A stretch of DNA of 9,125 bases, from NCBI GenBank assembly GCA_937868025.1, contig CALMLJ010000181.1:1-9125 (forward strand), given 5' to 3'. Position 1 is the first letter of the stretch, and each line of letters starts with the position of its first letter. Made by a program: the position numbers and the translations under genes. The DNA comes from an uncultured Acidimicrobiaceae bacterium (lineage in GTDB: Bacteria > Actinomycetota > Acidimicrobiia > Acidimicrobiales > Microtrichaceae). The notes below the pieces were generated by a model. It saw nothing but the letters and a program-made list of their open reading frames with translations, ran no database searches and was not told the DNA's origin. This document shows positions 1 through 6,005 of this stretch, piece after piece.

Positions 1-53
1 TTCCGTCGCCCCCGGCGAACCAGGCCCTCCACCACCACGTACTCCTCTTCCAT
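1..53 (-). CDS. 5' end of an unidentified minus-strand gene (partial)
   Basis: Reading leftward from an ATG at 53-51 gives 17 open codons, MEEEYVVVEGLVRRGRR, before the window edge. A GAGGAG Shine-Dalgarno-like string lies six bases upstream of the ATG, and third positions are mostly G or C, as in the neighbours. The fragment is too short to place in a family. It would be co-directional with the GNAT gene, about 110 bases downstream of that gene's stop. It could also be a chance open stretch, so confidence is low. Confidence 0.35.
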   Translation of the reverse strand, partial: MEEEYVVVEGLVRRGRR

Positions 54-162
54 CTCCCGCTCCTCGGTCGCGTCGTTCGGGCCGGTTCGCCCGGGACGGC
101 GCTGACGGTACGGTCGAGTCGACGGTCGATCGATGGGGGACGTCCCCGATGGCGACGGTCGG
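54..162. other. intergenic spacer containing a 12-bp palindrome
   Basis: This short gap separates the GNAT stop from the putative gene at the left edge. It contains the perfect palindrome GGGGACGTCCCC at 136-147, which extends to an 18-base near-palindrome at 133-150. There is no loop and no following T-run, so it is not a convincing intrinsic terminator. Direct repeats of CGGTCGA occur around 111-129. No function can be assigned. Confidence 0.3.
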
Positions 163-684
163 TCAGCGCCGGGTGGTGAGCCGTTTGTAATAGAAGGCCG
201 TGTCGACCAGACCGCCGTCGGGCAGCAGCGCATAGTCGGGAACGACCCCGACGCGCACCCATCCCCGACGCTCGTACACCCGCTCGGCCGCCGCGCTCGC
301 GGTGTCGAGGACGAGCACCGTTCGCCCCCGCTCCCAAGCCGCGTCCTCGGCCGCCTCCATGAGCCGATCGGCAACGCCACGACCACGCGCAGCGCGGTGG
401 AGGAGGAGCTTCGCGACGTCGGCGCGGTGCGGCTGGTTCTCGGGTTCGGCGAAGACGAGCTGCACCGTGCCGACGACACCCAACTCGGCGTCGACGGCGA
501 CGAGCACAACCCGCTCCTCGCGCTGAGCGCTGTCGAGCACCGTCCGCCAGAAGTCACTCGCGCGCCCGCGGTCGAGTGGCGACATGAAGCTCACCGACGC
601 CCCGCCCTCGACGCAATCGACGAGCACGTCACAGAGGTGCTCGAGGTCGTCGAGGGTCGCCGTCCGGATCAGGACATCGCCCAT
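163..684 (-). CDS. GNAT family N-acetyltransferase
   Basis: This 173-residue cytoplasmic protein spans one complete GNAT fold, of a size usual for the family. It would transfer an acetyl group from acetyl-CoA to an amine on an unknown small molecule or protein. The acetyl-CoA pyrophosphate-binding motif A is visible around residues 88-111, where a beta strand (ADVAKLLL) is followed by the R-x-x-R-G-R-G-V-A loop and a helix. The C-terminal part, with ERRGWVRVGVVPDYALLPDG and then DTAFYYKRL, matches a common bacterial GNAT subgroup whose members end in a similar P-x-YAL-PDG and YYK pattern. Some of these are loosely named antibiotic acetyltransferases, but nothing here fixes the substrate. The ATG at 684-682 has an AAGG string eight bases upstream. 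The gene is divergent from the patatin gene across about 90 bases. Confidence 0.9.
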   Translation of the reverse strand: MGDVLIRTATLDDLEHLCDVLVDCVEGGASVSFMSPLDRGRASDFWRTVLDSAQREERVVLVAVDAELGVVGTVQLVFAEPENQPHRADVAKLLLHRAARGRGVADRLMEAAEDAAWERGRTVLVLDTASAAAERVYERRGWVRVGVVPDYALLPDGGLVDTAFYYKRLTTRR

Positions 685-762
685 GACGGCGCCTTCATGC
701 CTCGTGGCTGCACGCCCCGCACGCTACGACGCCGGGCGTAGGCTCGGTGCCACGACGACTCC

Positions 763-767
763 GGAGG
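763..767 (+). promoter_or_regulatory. ribosome binding site deciding the patatin start
   Basis: GGAGG sits eight bases before the ATG at 776. It selects that codon over the in-frame ATG at 584, which would run the gene back through the divergent GNAT gene and add a non-conserved arginine- and serine-rich leader. Confidence 0.75.
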
Positions 768-775
768 TTGGACAG

Positions 776-1684
776 ATGAGTGGTGGATCGAAGCGTGCGG
801 TCGTGCTCGGTGGCGGCGGCCCCGTCGGAGTCGCCTGGGAGCTGGGGCTCGCAGCCGGTCTGGCCGCAGGCGGCATCGACCTCACCACTGCCGATCTCGT
901 CGTGGGCACATCGGCCGGCTCCATCACCGGTGCCATGCTCACCGGGGGCGACGACCCTGCGCAGCTCGTCGCTGAGGTCGAGGCGATCTTCTCCACCGGC
1001 GTCGGCGGATCGGGCATCGACCAAGTGTCGGAGTCGGCGCTCGCTGAGTTCATGGAGCTCACCTTCGCGTGGGGCGGCATCGGCGACGACCCCGCTGCCC
1101 GGCTCGCGCACACCATGAAGATCGGCGAGTTCGCGCGGGCGGCGGAGACGGTTCCCGAGGAGTCGTTCGTCGCCGCACTCGGATCGGTCCTCGCGGGTCG
1201 CCCGTGGCCGGCGCAGTTCGCCTGCACCGCCGTCGACACCGAGTCCGGTGAGTTCCGGGTATGGGACGCGTCGTCGAACGTTCCGCTCGAGCGAGCCATC
1301 GCCTCGAGTTGCAGCGTGCCCGGCGTGTACCCGCCCATCACCATCGACGGGCGGCGGTACATGGACGGCGGTGCGCGTTCCGCACTCAACGCCGATCTCG
1401 CCGAGGGCTACGACACCGCGGTCGTCGTGTCGGTCACCGTGTTGGAACTGCCGCCCGGCCTCGACGACCCCCGCATCGGCAGCTTCCTGGCGACGCAGCG
1501 GGCCGAGATCGAGCGACTCGAGGCCTCCGGCACCAAGGTCGAGGTCATCGTTCCCGACCTCGAGTTCCTCACGGTCAGCAACTTCGGCATGTCCCTCATG
1601 GACTTCACGCTGCTGGGAGCCGCGGCCGAGGCCGGGGCGCGCCTCGGCAAGCTCGAGGCCGATCGAATCGGGGAGAGCTGGTAG
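776..1684 (+). CDS. patatin-like phospholipase / acyl hydrolase
   Basis: This 302-residue protein is a predicted serine-aspartate dyad lipid acyl hydrolase. All three patatin signatures are present in order. The glycine-rich oxyanion loop LGGGGPVG is at residues 11-18. The nucleophile elbow GTSAG is at 44-48, with Ser46 as the likely catalytic serine. The DGG motif is at 197-199, with Asp197 as the dyad partner, followed by the usual small and polar residues. The IASSCSVPGVYPP segment (175-187) is the conserved strand-turn before DGG in bacterial members. There is no signal peptide, so it probably acts in the cytoplasm or at the inner membrane face on phospholipid or another acyl ester. The start is set by a strong ribosome binding site. 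The DUF427 reading frame begins at or just before this gene's stop codon, which suggests a two-gene operon. Confidence 0.92.
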   Translation: MSGGSKRAVVLGGGGPVGVAWELGLAAGLAAGGIDLTTADLVVGTSAGSITGAMLTGGDDPAQLVAEVEAIFSTGVGGSGIDQVSESALAEFMELTFAWGGIGDDPAARLAHTMKIGEFARAAETVPEESFVAALGSVLAGRPWPAQFACTAVDTESGEFRVWDASSNVPLERAIASSCSVPGVYPPITIDGRRYMDGGARSALNADLAEGYDTAVVVSVTVLELPPGLDDPRIGSFLATQRAEIERLEASGTKVEVIVPDLEFLTVSNFGMSLMDFTLLGAAAEAGARLGKLEADRIGESW

Positions 1685-2175
1685 CGCGCCCCGTCCCGCT
1701 GCCGGCCGGCCCCGGCCAGGAGTCGGTCTGGTCGTACCCTCGGCCGCCTCGTCTCGAACCGACGTCGCGGTCGATCCGCGTCGAACTCGGCGGGGTCGTC
1801 ATCGCACGCACACAGGCAGCCTTCCGGGTGCTCGAGACCTCGCACCCGCCGTCGTACTACCTACCGCCCGACGACTGTGACCTCGAGTTCTTCGCGCCCG
1901 CAAACGGTCGGAGCTTCTGCGAGTGGAAGGGCGACGCGGTGTACTGGACCGTCACCGCCGGCGGTCTGACGGCGGCAGCGTCGGCGTGGTCGTACCCCGC
2001 ACCCACGCCGAGGTTCGCGGCGCTCCGCGACCATCTGGCGTTCTACCCGTCGGTGTTCGACTGCTTCGTCGACGACGAGCCGGTCACTCCACAACCCGGC
2101 GGGTTCTACGGCGGCTGGATCACGCCCGACATCGTCGGCCCGTTCAAGGGGACGCCCGGCACGTCGGGTTGGTGA
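1678..2175 (+). CDS. DUF427 domain protein, non-canonical or unresolved start
   Basis: From about position 1720 this frame encodes a complete and well-conserved DUF427 protein. Recognisable blocks are ESVWSYPRPPRLEPT, the RVLETSHPPSYYLP core, RSFCEWKGDAVYW, AWSYPAPTP and the ending PQPGGFYGGWITPDIVGPFKG. Pfam groups the family with nucleotidyltransferase-like folds, but no reaction is established that I know of. The protein is about 150-165 residues, soluble, and has no signal peptide. The start is the oddity. In this frame there is no ATG, GTG or TTG between the TTG at 1309 and a GTG at 1828, which lies inside the domain. I placed the start at CTG 1678, just after a GGGGAG string, overlapping the patatin TAG. 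Another CTG is at 1699. Translational coupling or frameshifting from patatin, or a sequence error, are alternatives. The family call is firm, but the left boundary is not. Confidence 0.8.
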   Translation: MVARPVPLPAGPGQESVWSYPRPPRLEPTSRSIRVELGGVVIARTQAAFRVLETSHPPSYYLPPDDCDLEFFAPANGRSFCEWKGDAVYWTVTAGGLTAAASAWSYPAPTPRFAALRDHLAFYPSVFDCFVDDEPVTPQPGGFYGGWITPDIVGPFKGTPGTSGW

Positions 2176-2860
2176 CGGCGCGGCCCAGGCGCTCGGGTCG
2201 CCCGATGCTCACGTCGACGCCCGGCGACCAGTGCACGATCGGGTCACCCGACGGCGCCGGAAGACCGGCAGCGACGACCAGCTCGTCGTCCAGCTCCGTG
2301 ACCGCTGCCCGATACAGGACCCACGGCGGATGGGCCGCCCGCGCCGTTCGCAGACCACGCGGCGTCGTTGCGAAGAGACGGAACCGGGCTGTCATCCAGT
2401 GGTCGAGGTCGCCAAGTTCGTCGGGGCCGTACGGCGCGCCGATGTCGACGCCCACGGTCGAGCGCACACCTCGGGGGCCGGGCCAGCGGCGACGACTCTC
2501 GTAGCCGATGTGGAGGGGTTCCTTCCGAACGCGCATGTCCGACCAGAAGTACGGCAGTCGGTAGCTCGTCCGGGCCGTGACGACCGCGGCGAGGCGGGAC
2601 GCATCAAGGGAGAGGAACCACACGCCCGTCGAACCGTCGGCAGCGCGGACGTAGGTGCGGACGTTCGTCTCCGGGAAGCGGGAGAGCCACGGCACGGCGC
2701 CGCGATCGACGAGAGTCACCTCCATCTCGAAGGGGACGAGCGCGACCCACGCCGACCCGTCGAACGAGTCGACCTCGAGGCCGGGCGGCAACAGGCGTTG
2801 CACCACGTCGACGGGATACCGCCAGTGCACGAACGTCAGGTTCAGCCACCGATGAGCCAT
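2144..2860 (-). CDS. DUF2071 (YqjF-like) family protein, copy A
   Basis: This soluble protein of about 238 residues matches the DUF2071 family end to end; its biochemical role is unknown. Visible family blocks are HRWLNLTFVHWRYPVDVVQ followed by LLPPGLEVD, then the WVALVPFEM strand, FPETNVRTYVR, GVWFLSLDASR, LPYFWSDM, HPPWVLYRAAV and the ending VHWSPGVDVSIGRPE. The chosen ATG has GGAG nine bases upstream. Alternatives in frame are GTG at 2875 and GTG at 2983. The latter would give a leaderless 279-residue form starting at the predicted transcription start, but its extra 41 residues look unconserved and begin with atypical codons. The gene is divergent from the TetR gene and shares its operator, so it is the prime candidate target of that repressor. 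Its 3' end overlaps the DUF427 gene tail-to-tail by 32 bases. Confidence 0.85.
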   Translation of the reverse strand: MAHRWLNLTFVHWRYPVDVVQRLLPPGLEVDSFDGSAWVALVPFEMEVTLVDRGAVPWLSRFPETNVRTYVRAADGSTGVWFLSLDASRLAAVVTARTSYRLPYFWSDMRVRKEPLHIGYESRRRWPGPRGVRSTVGVDIGAPYGPDELGDLDHWMTARFRLFATTPRGLRTARAAHPPWVLYRAAVTELDDELVVAAGLPAPSGDPIVHWSPGVDVSIGRPERLGRAVTNPTCRASP

Positions 2861-2989
2861 GACCGGTCGCTCCACCTCGAAGGGACACAGCGGGCTGGGG
2901 CGATCGGTGACCGGGGCGCCGGTCGATCCACCCGCCGATCCGTGCTGTGATCTGTGTGATGAGTCGTGCTCCAGGATCTCCACGAACAC

Positions 2990-3018
2990 ATCATACGTAC
3001 GTATGAATGATTCGCCAA
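2990..3018 (-). promoter_or_regulatory. predicted promoter of DUF2071 copy A
   Basis: On the minus strand a TTGGCG -35 box (3018-3013) is followed, after 17 bases, by a TATGAT -10 box (2995-2990). That predicts transcription starting near 2983. The -10 box and most of the spacer lie under the 16-bp palindrome, the geometry expected for repression by the adjacent TetR protein. It was predicted by eye only. Confidence 0.5.
2991..3006. promoter_or_regulatory. probable TetR operator: perfect 16-bp palindrome
   Basis: TCATACGTACGTATGA reads identically on both strands, and 16 bases of perfect symmetry without a loop is typical of TetR-family operators. It can also be read as half-sites TCATACG and CGTATGA around a TA centre. 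It overlaps the predicted -10 box of DUF2071 copy A on one side and includes the TetR start codon (3003-3005) on the other. One bound dimer could therefore silence both genes, including autoregulation. Confidence 0.75.
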
Positions 3019-3617
3019 CCTCGCCGGGGGCCCAGTCCGCCTCGACGCGCCAGCACCTCCTCGACGCGGCCCGACACTGCGTCCGCGAAGCGGGCATCGC
3101 CGGCGCGACCTCCCGCGAGATCACCAACACCGCCGGGGTCAACCTCGCGGCGATCACCTACCACTTCGGCTCCAAGGACGAGCTGATCGCCGAGGCGCTC
3201 TTCGGCGAGATCGAGCGACGCGTTCGCCCCGCGCTCGACGCGTTCGCCCACCCCGGCGCCGCGCCCGAGGCGCTGCTCGGCGTGGTGCAGGAGCTGCTCG
3301 CCGAGTTCGAACGGTCAAAGGACGACGCGCTCGTCTACCTCGAGGCACTCCTCATGGCGACCCGTGACCCGGAGTACCGGGCCCGGGCCCTCGCGCTGAC
3401 CTCGTCGATCGGGTCTCAACTGGCCGGCCTCATCGAGGACCTGCGCCAAGAGGGGATCATTCCGGCGTGGGTCGACGGCCCGGCGATGGCGTCGCTCGTG
3501 CTCGCGCTGGCCAACGGCATCGTGCTCCAGGCCGAGCTCGACCCCGATGGACCCGACCGGTCAGCGATGGCCGGCCAGTTCGCCGGCCTCCTGCTCAGCG
3601 CCGCTCAACCGACCTGA
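3003..3617 (+). CDS. TetR/AcrR family transcriptional regulator
   Basis: This 204-residue one-component repressor is of the usual TetR length. The N-terminal DNA-binding domain covers about residues 14-66. It has helix 1 (TRQHLLDAARHCVREAGIAG) and a helix-turn-helix running from ATSREITNTAGVNLAAITYHF into the signature GSKDELI. The remaining helical part (about 75-200) should hold the ligand pocket and dimer interface; the ligand cannot be read from sequence. The start is the ATG at 3003, inside the palindrome. No Shine-Dalgarno precedes it, no other ATG, GTG or TTG lies in frame between 2908 and the domain, and the mRNA may be leaderless. The gene is divergent from DUF2071 copy A, its likely target. 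Its last 57 bases overlap the tail of DUF2071 copy B on the other strand. Confidence 0.9.
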   Translation: MNDSPTSPGAQSASTRQHLLDAARHCVREAGIAGATSREITNTAGVNLAAITYHFGSKDELIAEALFGEIERRVRPALDAFAHPGAAPEALLGVVQELLAEFERSKDDALVYLEALLMATRDPEYRARALALTSSIGSQLAGLIEDLRQEGIIPAWVDGPAMASLVLALANGIVLQAELDPDGPDRSAMAGQFAGLLLSAAQPT

Positions 3618-4310
3618 CTGCCACCGGGGCTTGCCGAGGGTCTGGGCGGCCGGCGTCCAGCGCACCCCCGCCCCACTCAACAGCCGGCCCGCCGGAGCGC
3701 CGGCACTCACGAACGACGCGAGGAACGGCGACACGAGCTCCTCGATCGCGACCTCCTCGACCAGATGATGCGAGACCTCCATGTGGATCGCGTCGAACCC
3801 GCCGCGTCGAGCGGGCGACAGTCCGATGCGAGCACCGAGGCAGGTCGACGTCATCAGGTCGCAGGCCGCCGCGTCGGCGATCCCACCCAGTCGGCGGACG
3901 TCGACCTCGAGGTGGAACGGCGCTTCCTCGGCATCGACGACATGGGCCAGGCGATCACCGTCGCACCACGTCTCCAAGCGAACCCTGCGGTGCACCCCCG
4001 GGACGAATCGTCCGCCGACCGCGGCCGCGAGCCGGGAATCGGTGAGGCGGACGGGCACGAACACGCCCACCTCCACACCATCTGGGGTGTCCCACTCGAC
4101 GGAGATCCGGTGCGCCGCGGCGCTCAACGACCGTCCGGCTGCGGCCGGCAACCGATCGGGCCGGACCTCCGACAGCTCGAGCAGGCAGCAACCGACGACC
4201 GTGCCGCCACCGACCACATGGGGTCGGAGGGCAGGCGGCAGCCGGCGGCCGACCTCGTCGGGGTCGGCCGAGGTGCTGATCAGCAGTCGTCGTTCGATCC
4301 GGCCCTTCAT
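3561..4310 (-). CDS. DUF2071-like protein, copy B (divergent subfamily)
   Basis: This 249-residue soluble protein is of unknown function. The N-terminal two thirds fit the DUF2071-like pattern. A leading strand (IERRLLISTSADPDEVGRRL, then PPALRP) corresponds to the HW-x-V-x-x-x-x-V-x-x-L-LPPGL block of copy A. It is followed by AAHRISVEWDTPDG (65-78), GVFVPVRLTDSR (82-93) and GGRFVPGVHRRVR (99-111). Overall identity to copy A looks low, so this is a separate subfamily rather than a recent duplicate. The ATG at 4310-4308 overlaps the TGA of the upstream YndJ-like gene as ATGA, indicating coupled translation and a shared transcript. Its 3' end runs 57 bases into the convergent TetR gene. The assignment to DUF2071 rests on recalled family patterns, and a different name within the same superfamily is possible. 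Confidence 0.75.
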   Translation of the reverse strand: MKGRIERRLLISTSADPDEVGRRLPPALRPHVVGGGTVVGCCLLELSEVRPDRLPAAAGRSLSAAAHRISVEWDTPDGVEVGVFVPVRLTDSRLAAAVGGRFVPGVHRRVRLETWCDGDRLAHVVDAEEAPFHLEVDVRRLGGIADAAACDLMTSTCLGARIGLSPARRGGFDAIHMEVSHHLVEEVAIEELVSPFLASFVSAGAPAGRLLSGAGVRWTPAAQTLGKPRWQSGRLSGAEQEAGELAGHR

Positions 4311-5182
4311 GCCGCCACCCCGACTCGTCCCGCCGCCCCATCGGCCGACTCAGGTGTTCTGTCCGGTGACGGGACACAGACTGAGTCCCTTCGCCCGACA
4401 GAACGGCGCGGGGCCGTCGCCCAGAGCCCGGCGACCACGAACCCGACGGCGTTGACGACGCCATGCGTCCTGGCCATGACCGGCACCGGCAGCGCGGGAA
4501 CGTCGAGCCAGTAATTCGAGGCGGCCCACAGGACCGCCAGGACCATGGGCACCCACGTCGCGAGCCCGGCGAGGACCGCTGCGGTCCGGCGGGTGCCGGT
4601 CCAGCGACGAGCCTGCGCCAAGAGCGCGATCGCAGCGGCCCAGACGCCCACCGTCATCAGCACAGCACCACCGACCTGCGGCAGCGGATGGCGCACGACG
4701 AAACCGAGCGCCACGACCGGCGGGGCCGATGCGGTCGCCCCCACCGCCACCGCCGCGAGCCGAGGCGTCGTGCCAAGCCCACGGAGTCGACCGGCGATGA
4801 CGAGCGCCCCGACGCCGGCATACAGATAGTGCACCGCGGTCAGCCGGACGATCGGCTCGCCGATTCCGAACAGTTGCAACCCGGCAAGGCTGGCGGCGAG
4901 CGCACCGGCCGCCGCCCCCGCCCACAGAACGGAGACCACTTCGGTGATCGGGCCCCACCGGGCTCGCCACGCCGCACCCACGAGCGGGACGGCGAGCGGG
5001 AACGCGAACACCACAGCCCAGCCCGGCGGCACGCACATGCCCACGGCGACGGATGCCGCAGCGCTCGCCCACCACCGCCGCCGACCGCCCAACGCCATCG
5101 GCGCCACGACCACGAGCGCTCCCAGCACCACGACGTTGACGAGCAGATACTGCCCGAATTGGTCCATTCCATATGTGCTCAT
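4307..5182 (-). CDS. YndJ-like multi-pass membrane protein
   Basis: This 291-residue integral membrane protein has about eight or nine hydrophobic segments, beginning at residues 12-32 (YLLVNVVVLGALVVVAPMAL). A short polar C-terminus follows the last segment (about 240-256). Two polar motifs inside the membrane region resemble the YndJ family: AVHYLYAGVGALVIAGRLRG near residue 116, and MARTHGVVNAVGFVVAGLWA near residue 236. YndJ proteins are called putative transporters, but I know of no demonstrated substrate. The ATG at 5182 has no Shine-Dalgarno, but a predicted -10 box ends seven bases before it, so translation is probably leaderless; Met6 is an alternative start. It is the first gene of a two-gene operon, and its stop overlaps the start of DUF2071 copy B. 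It is divergent from the MerR regulator, which may control it. Confidence 0.75.
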   Translation of the reverse strand: MSTYGMDQFGQYLLVNVVVLGALVVVAPMALGGRRRWWASAAASVAVGMCVPPGWAVVFAFPLAVPLVGAAWRARWGPITEVVSVLWAGAAAGALAASLAGLQLFGIGEPIVRLTAVHYLYAGVGALVIAGRLRGLGTTPRLAAVAVGATASAPPVVALGFVVRHPLPQVGGAVLMTVGVWAAAIALLAQARRWTGTRRTAAVLAGLATWVPMVLAVLWAASNYWLDVPALPVPVMARTHGVVNAVGFVVAGLWATAPRRSVGRRDSVCVPSPDRTPESADGAAGRVGVAA

Positions 5183-5217
5183 GATTGATACGCTACTGAT
5201 TGGTCACGTATGAATCA
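5182..5217. promoter_or_regulatory. divergent promoter region with imperfect inverted repeat
   Basis: TGATTGATACG (5182-5192) and CGTATGAATCA (5207-5217) are inverted copies with one mismatch in eleven, 14 bases apart. The arms coincide with the promoter boxes of both flanking genes, so a protein bound here would affect MerR and YndJ transcription together. The right arm also shares ACGTATGAAT exactly with the TetR operator region at 2999-3008. Confidence 0.55.
5185..5214 (+). promoter_or_regulatory. predicted promoter of the MerR-APH operon
   Basis: TTGATA (5185-5190) and TATGAA (5209-5214) are separated by 18 bases, slightly longer than the usual 17 and toward the 19-20 typical of MerR-controlled promoters. 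Transcription would begin near 5221, leaving a short leader with AGGGTG (5235-5240) before the GTG start. It was predicted by eye. Confidence 0.5.
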
Positions 5218-5218
5218 A
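5190..5218 (-). promoter_or_regulatory. predicted leaderless promoter of the YndJ operon
   Basis: On the minus strand TTGATT (5218-5213) and TAGCGT (5195-5190) are 17 bases apart. The -10 box ends seven bases before the YndJ ATG, so the transcript would start at or next to the start codon. This explains the absence of a ribosome binding site. The -10 match is modest (three of six). Confidence 0.4.
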
Positions 5219-5245
5219 TGCGACATTTGCTACTAGGGTGTCCTC

Positions 5246-5995
5246 GTGACCGAGTACCGCCTCGATGAGCTCGCCCGCCAGGCAGGCGTCGCCTCCACCA
5301 CGGTCCGGCTCTACCAATCGAAGGGGCTGCTGGCTCCCCCGCGTCTCGTCGGGCGAACCGGCTGGTACGACGATTCGCACCTACGTCGCCTCCAACTCGT
5401 CGCCCGGCTGCAGGACGACGGCTACTCCCTGGCCGGCATCGCCAACCTGCTCGAACGGTGGCAGGAGGGCCAGAGCCTCGACGCCCTCGTCGGCGTCGAG
5501 GTCGAACTCGACGCGCTCCTCGGCGCGCGCAACGCCGTCACGCTGACGGCCGAGGAGCTGCTCGATCGCTTTCCCACCGGCTCGATGACGCCCGACCAGA
5601 TCCACCGGGCCAGCGCGCTCGGCCTCGTCGAACTCACCGACGAGGGCACGTTCCGGGTCGCCGACCGACGGTTCCTCGAGGCCGGCGCGGCGCTCGCCGA
5701 CCTGGGCGTCCCCGTCGCCGACGTGCTCGACGAGTGGGAAGCACTCGTCGACCACACCGACGACATCGCAGCGCGATTCATCGCCGTGTTCGAGCGCGAT
5801 CTCATGCCGGCCGATTGGCGCGAGGGTCTCGACGACGAGGCGGCACAACACCTGGCCGAGACGCTGGGCCGGCTGCAGACGCTGGCGCGCCACGTCGTCG
5901 TCGCCGGGCTCGACGCGAGCCTCGCCCGCGCCGGCAGGGCCCGGCTCGGCGAACTGCTCCCCGAGGCGACGGACCCAACGGACCCGAGGGAGTAG
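5246..5995 (+). CDS. MerR family transcriptional regulator
   Basis: This 249-residue protein has an N-terminal MerR winged-helix domain. It opens with EYRLDELARQAGVASTTVRLY (residues 3-23), the helix-turn-helix that normally begins MerR proteins. Then come SKGLLAPPR and the wing GRTGWYDDSHLRRLQLVARL, ending with DDGYSLAGIANLLE. Family members activate by untwisting over-spaced promoters. The C-terminal part (about 75-245) is helical, acidic and long for a MerR protein. There is no cysteine anywhere, which argues against the metal-sensing MerR branch and for an organic ligand or unknown cue. The GTG start is supported by AGGGTG five bases upstream and by conservation of the first helix. The gene is divergent from YndJ and followed after ten bases by the APH-like kinase, so the two are probably one operon. 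Confidence 0.88.
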   Translation: MTEYRLDELARQAGVASTTVRLYQSKGLLAPPRLVGRTGWYDDSHLRRLQLVARLQDDGYSLAGIANLLERWQEGQSLDALVGVEVELDALLGARNAVTLTAEELLDRFPTGSMTPDQIHRASALGLVELTDEGTFRVADRRFLEAGAALADLGVPVADVLDEWEALVDHTDDIAARFIAVFERDLMPADWREGLDDEAAQHLAETLGRLQTLARHVVVAGLDASLARAGRARLGELLPEATDPTDPRE

Positions 5996-6005
5996 AACCG
6001 AAGGC

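Noticed and set aside
136..147. GGGGACGTCCCC palindrome as an intrinsic terminator for the GNAT gene
   Set aside because: It has no loop and no T-run on either strand. It could be a protein site or chance in GC-rich DNA, so it is recorded only as part of the spacer.
584..775. 64-codon in-frame upstream extension of the patatin gene
   Set aside because: It overlaps the divergent GNAT gene and is rich in Arg, Ser and Thr. A strong GGAGG precedes the later ATG at 776, right at the conserved glycine loop.
3765..4514. 249-codon plus-strand open frame opposite DUF2071 copy B and the end of YndJ
   Set aside because: It has no recognisable domain and atypical composition. The minus strand carries conserved family motifs and an ATGA gene junction.
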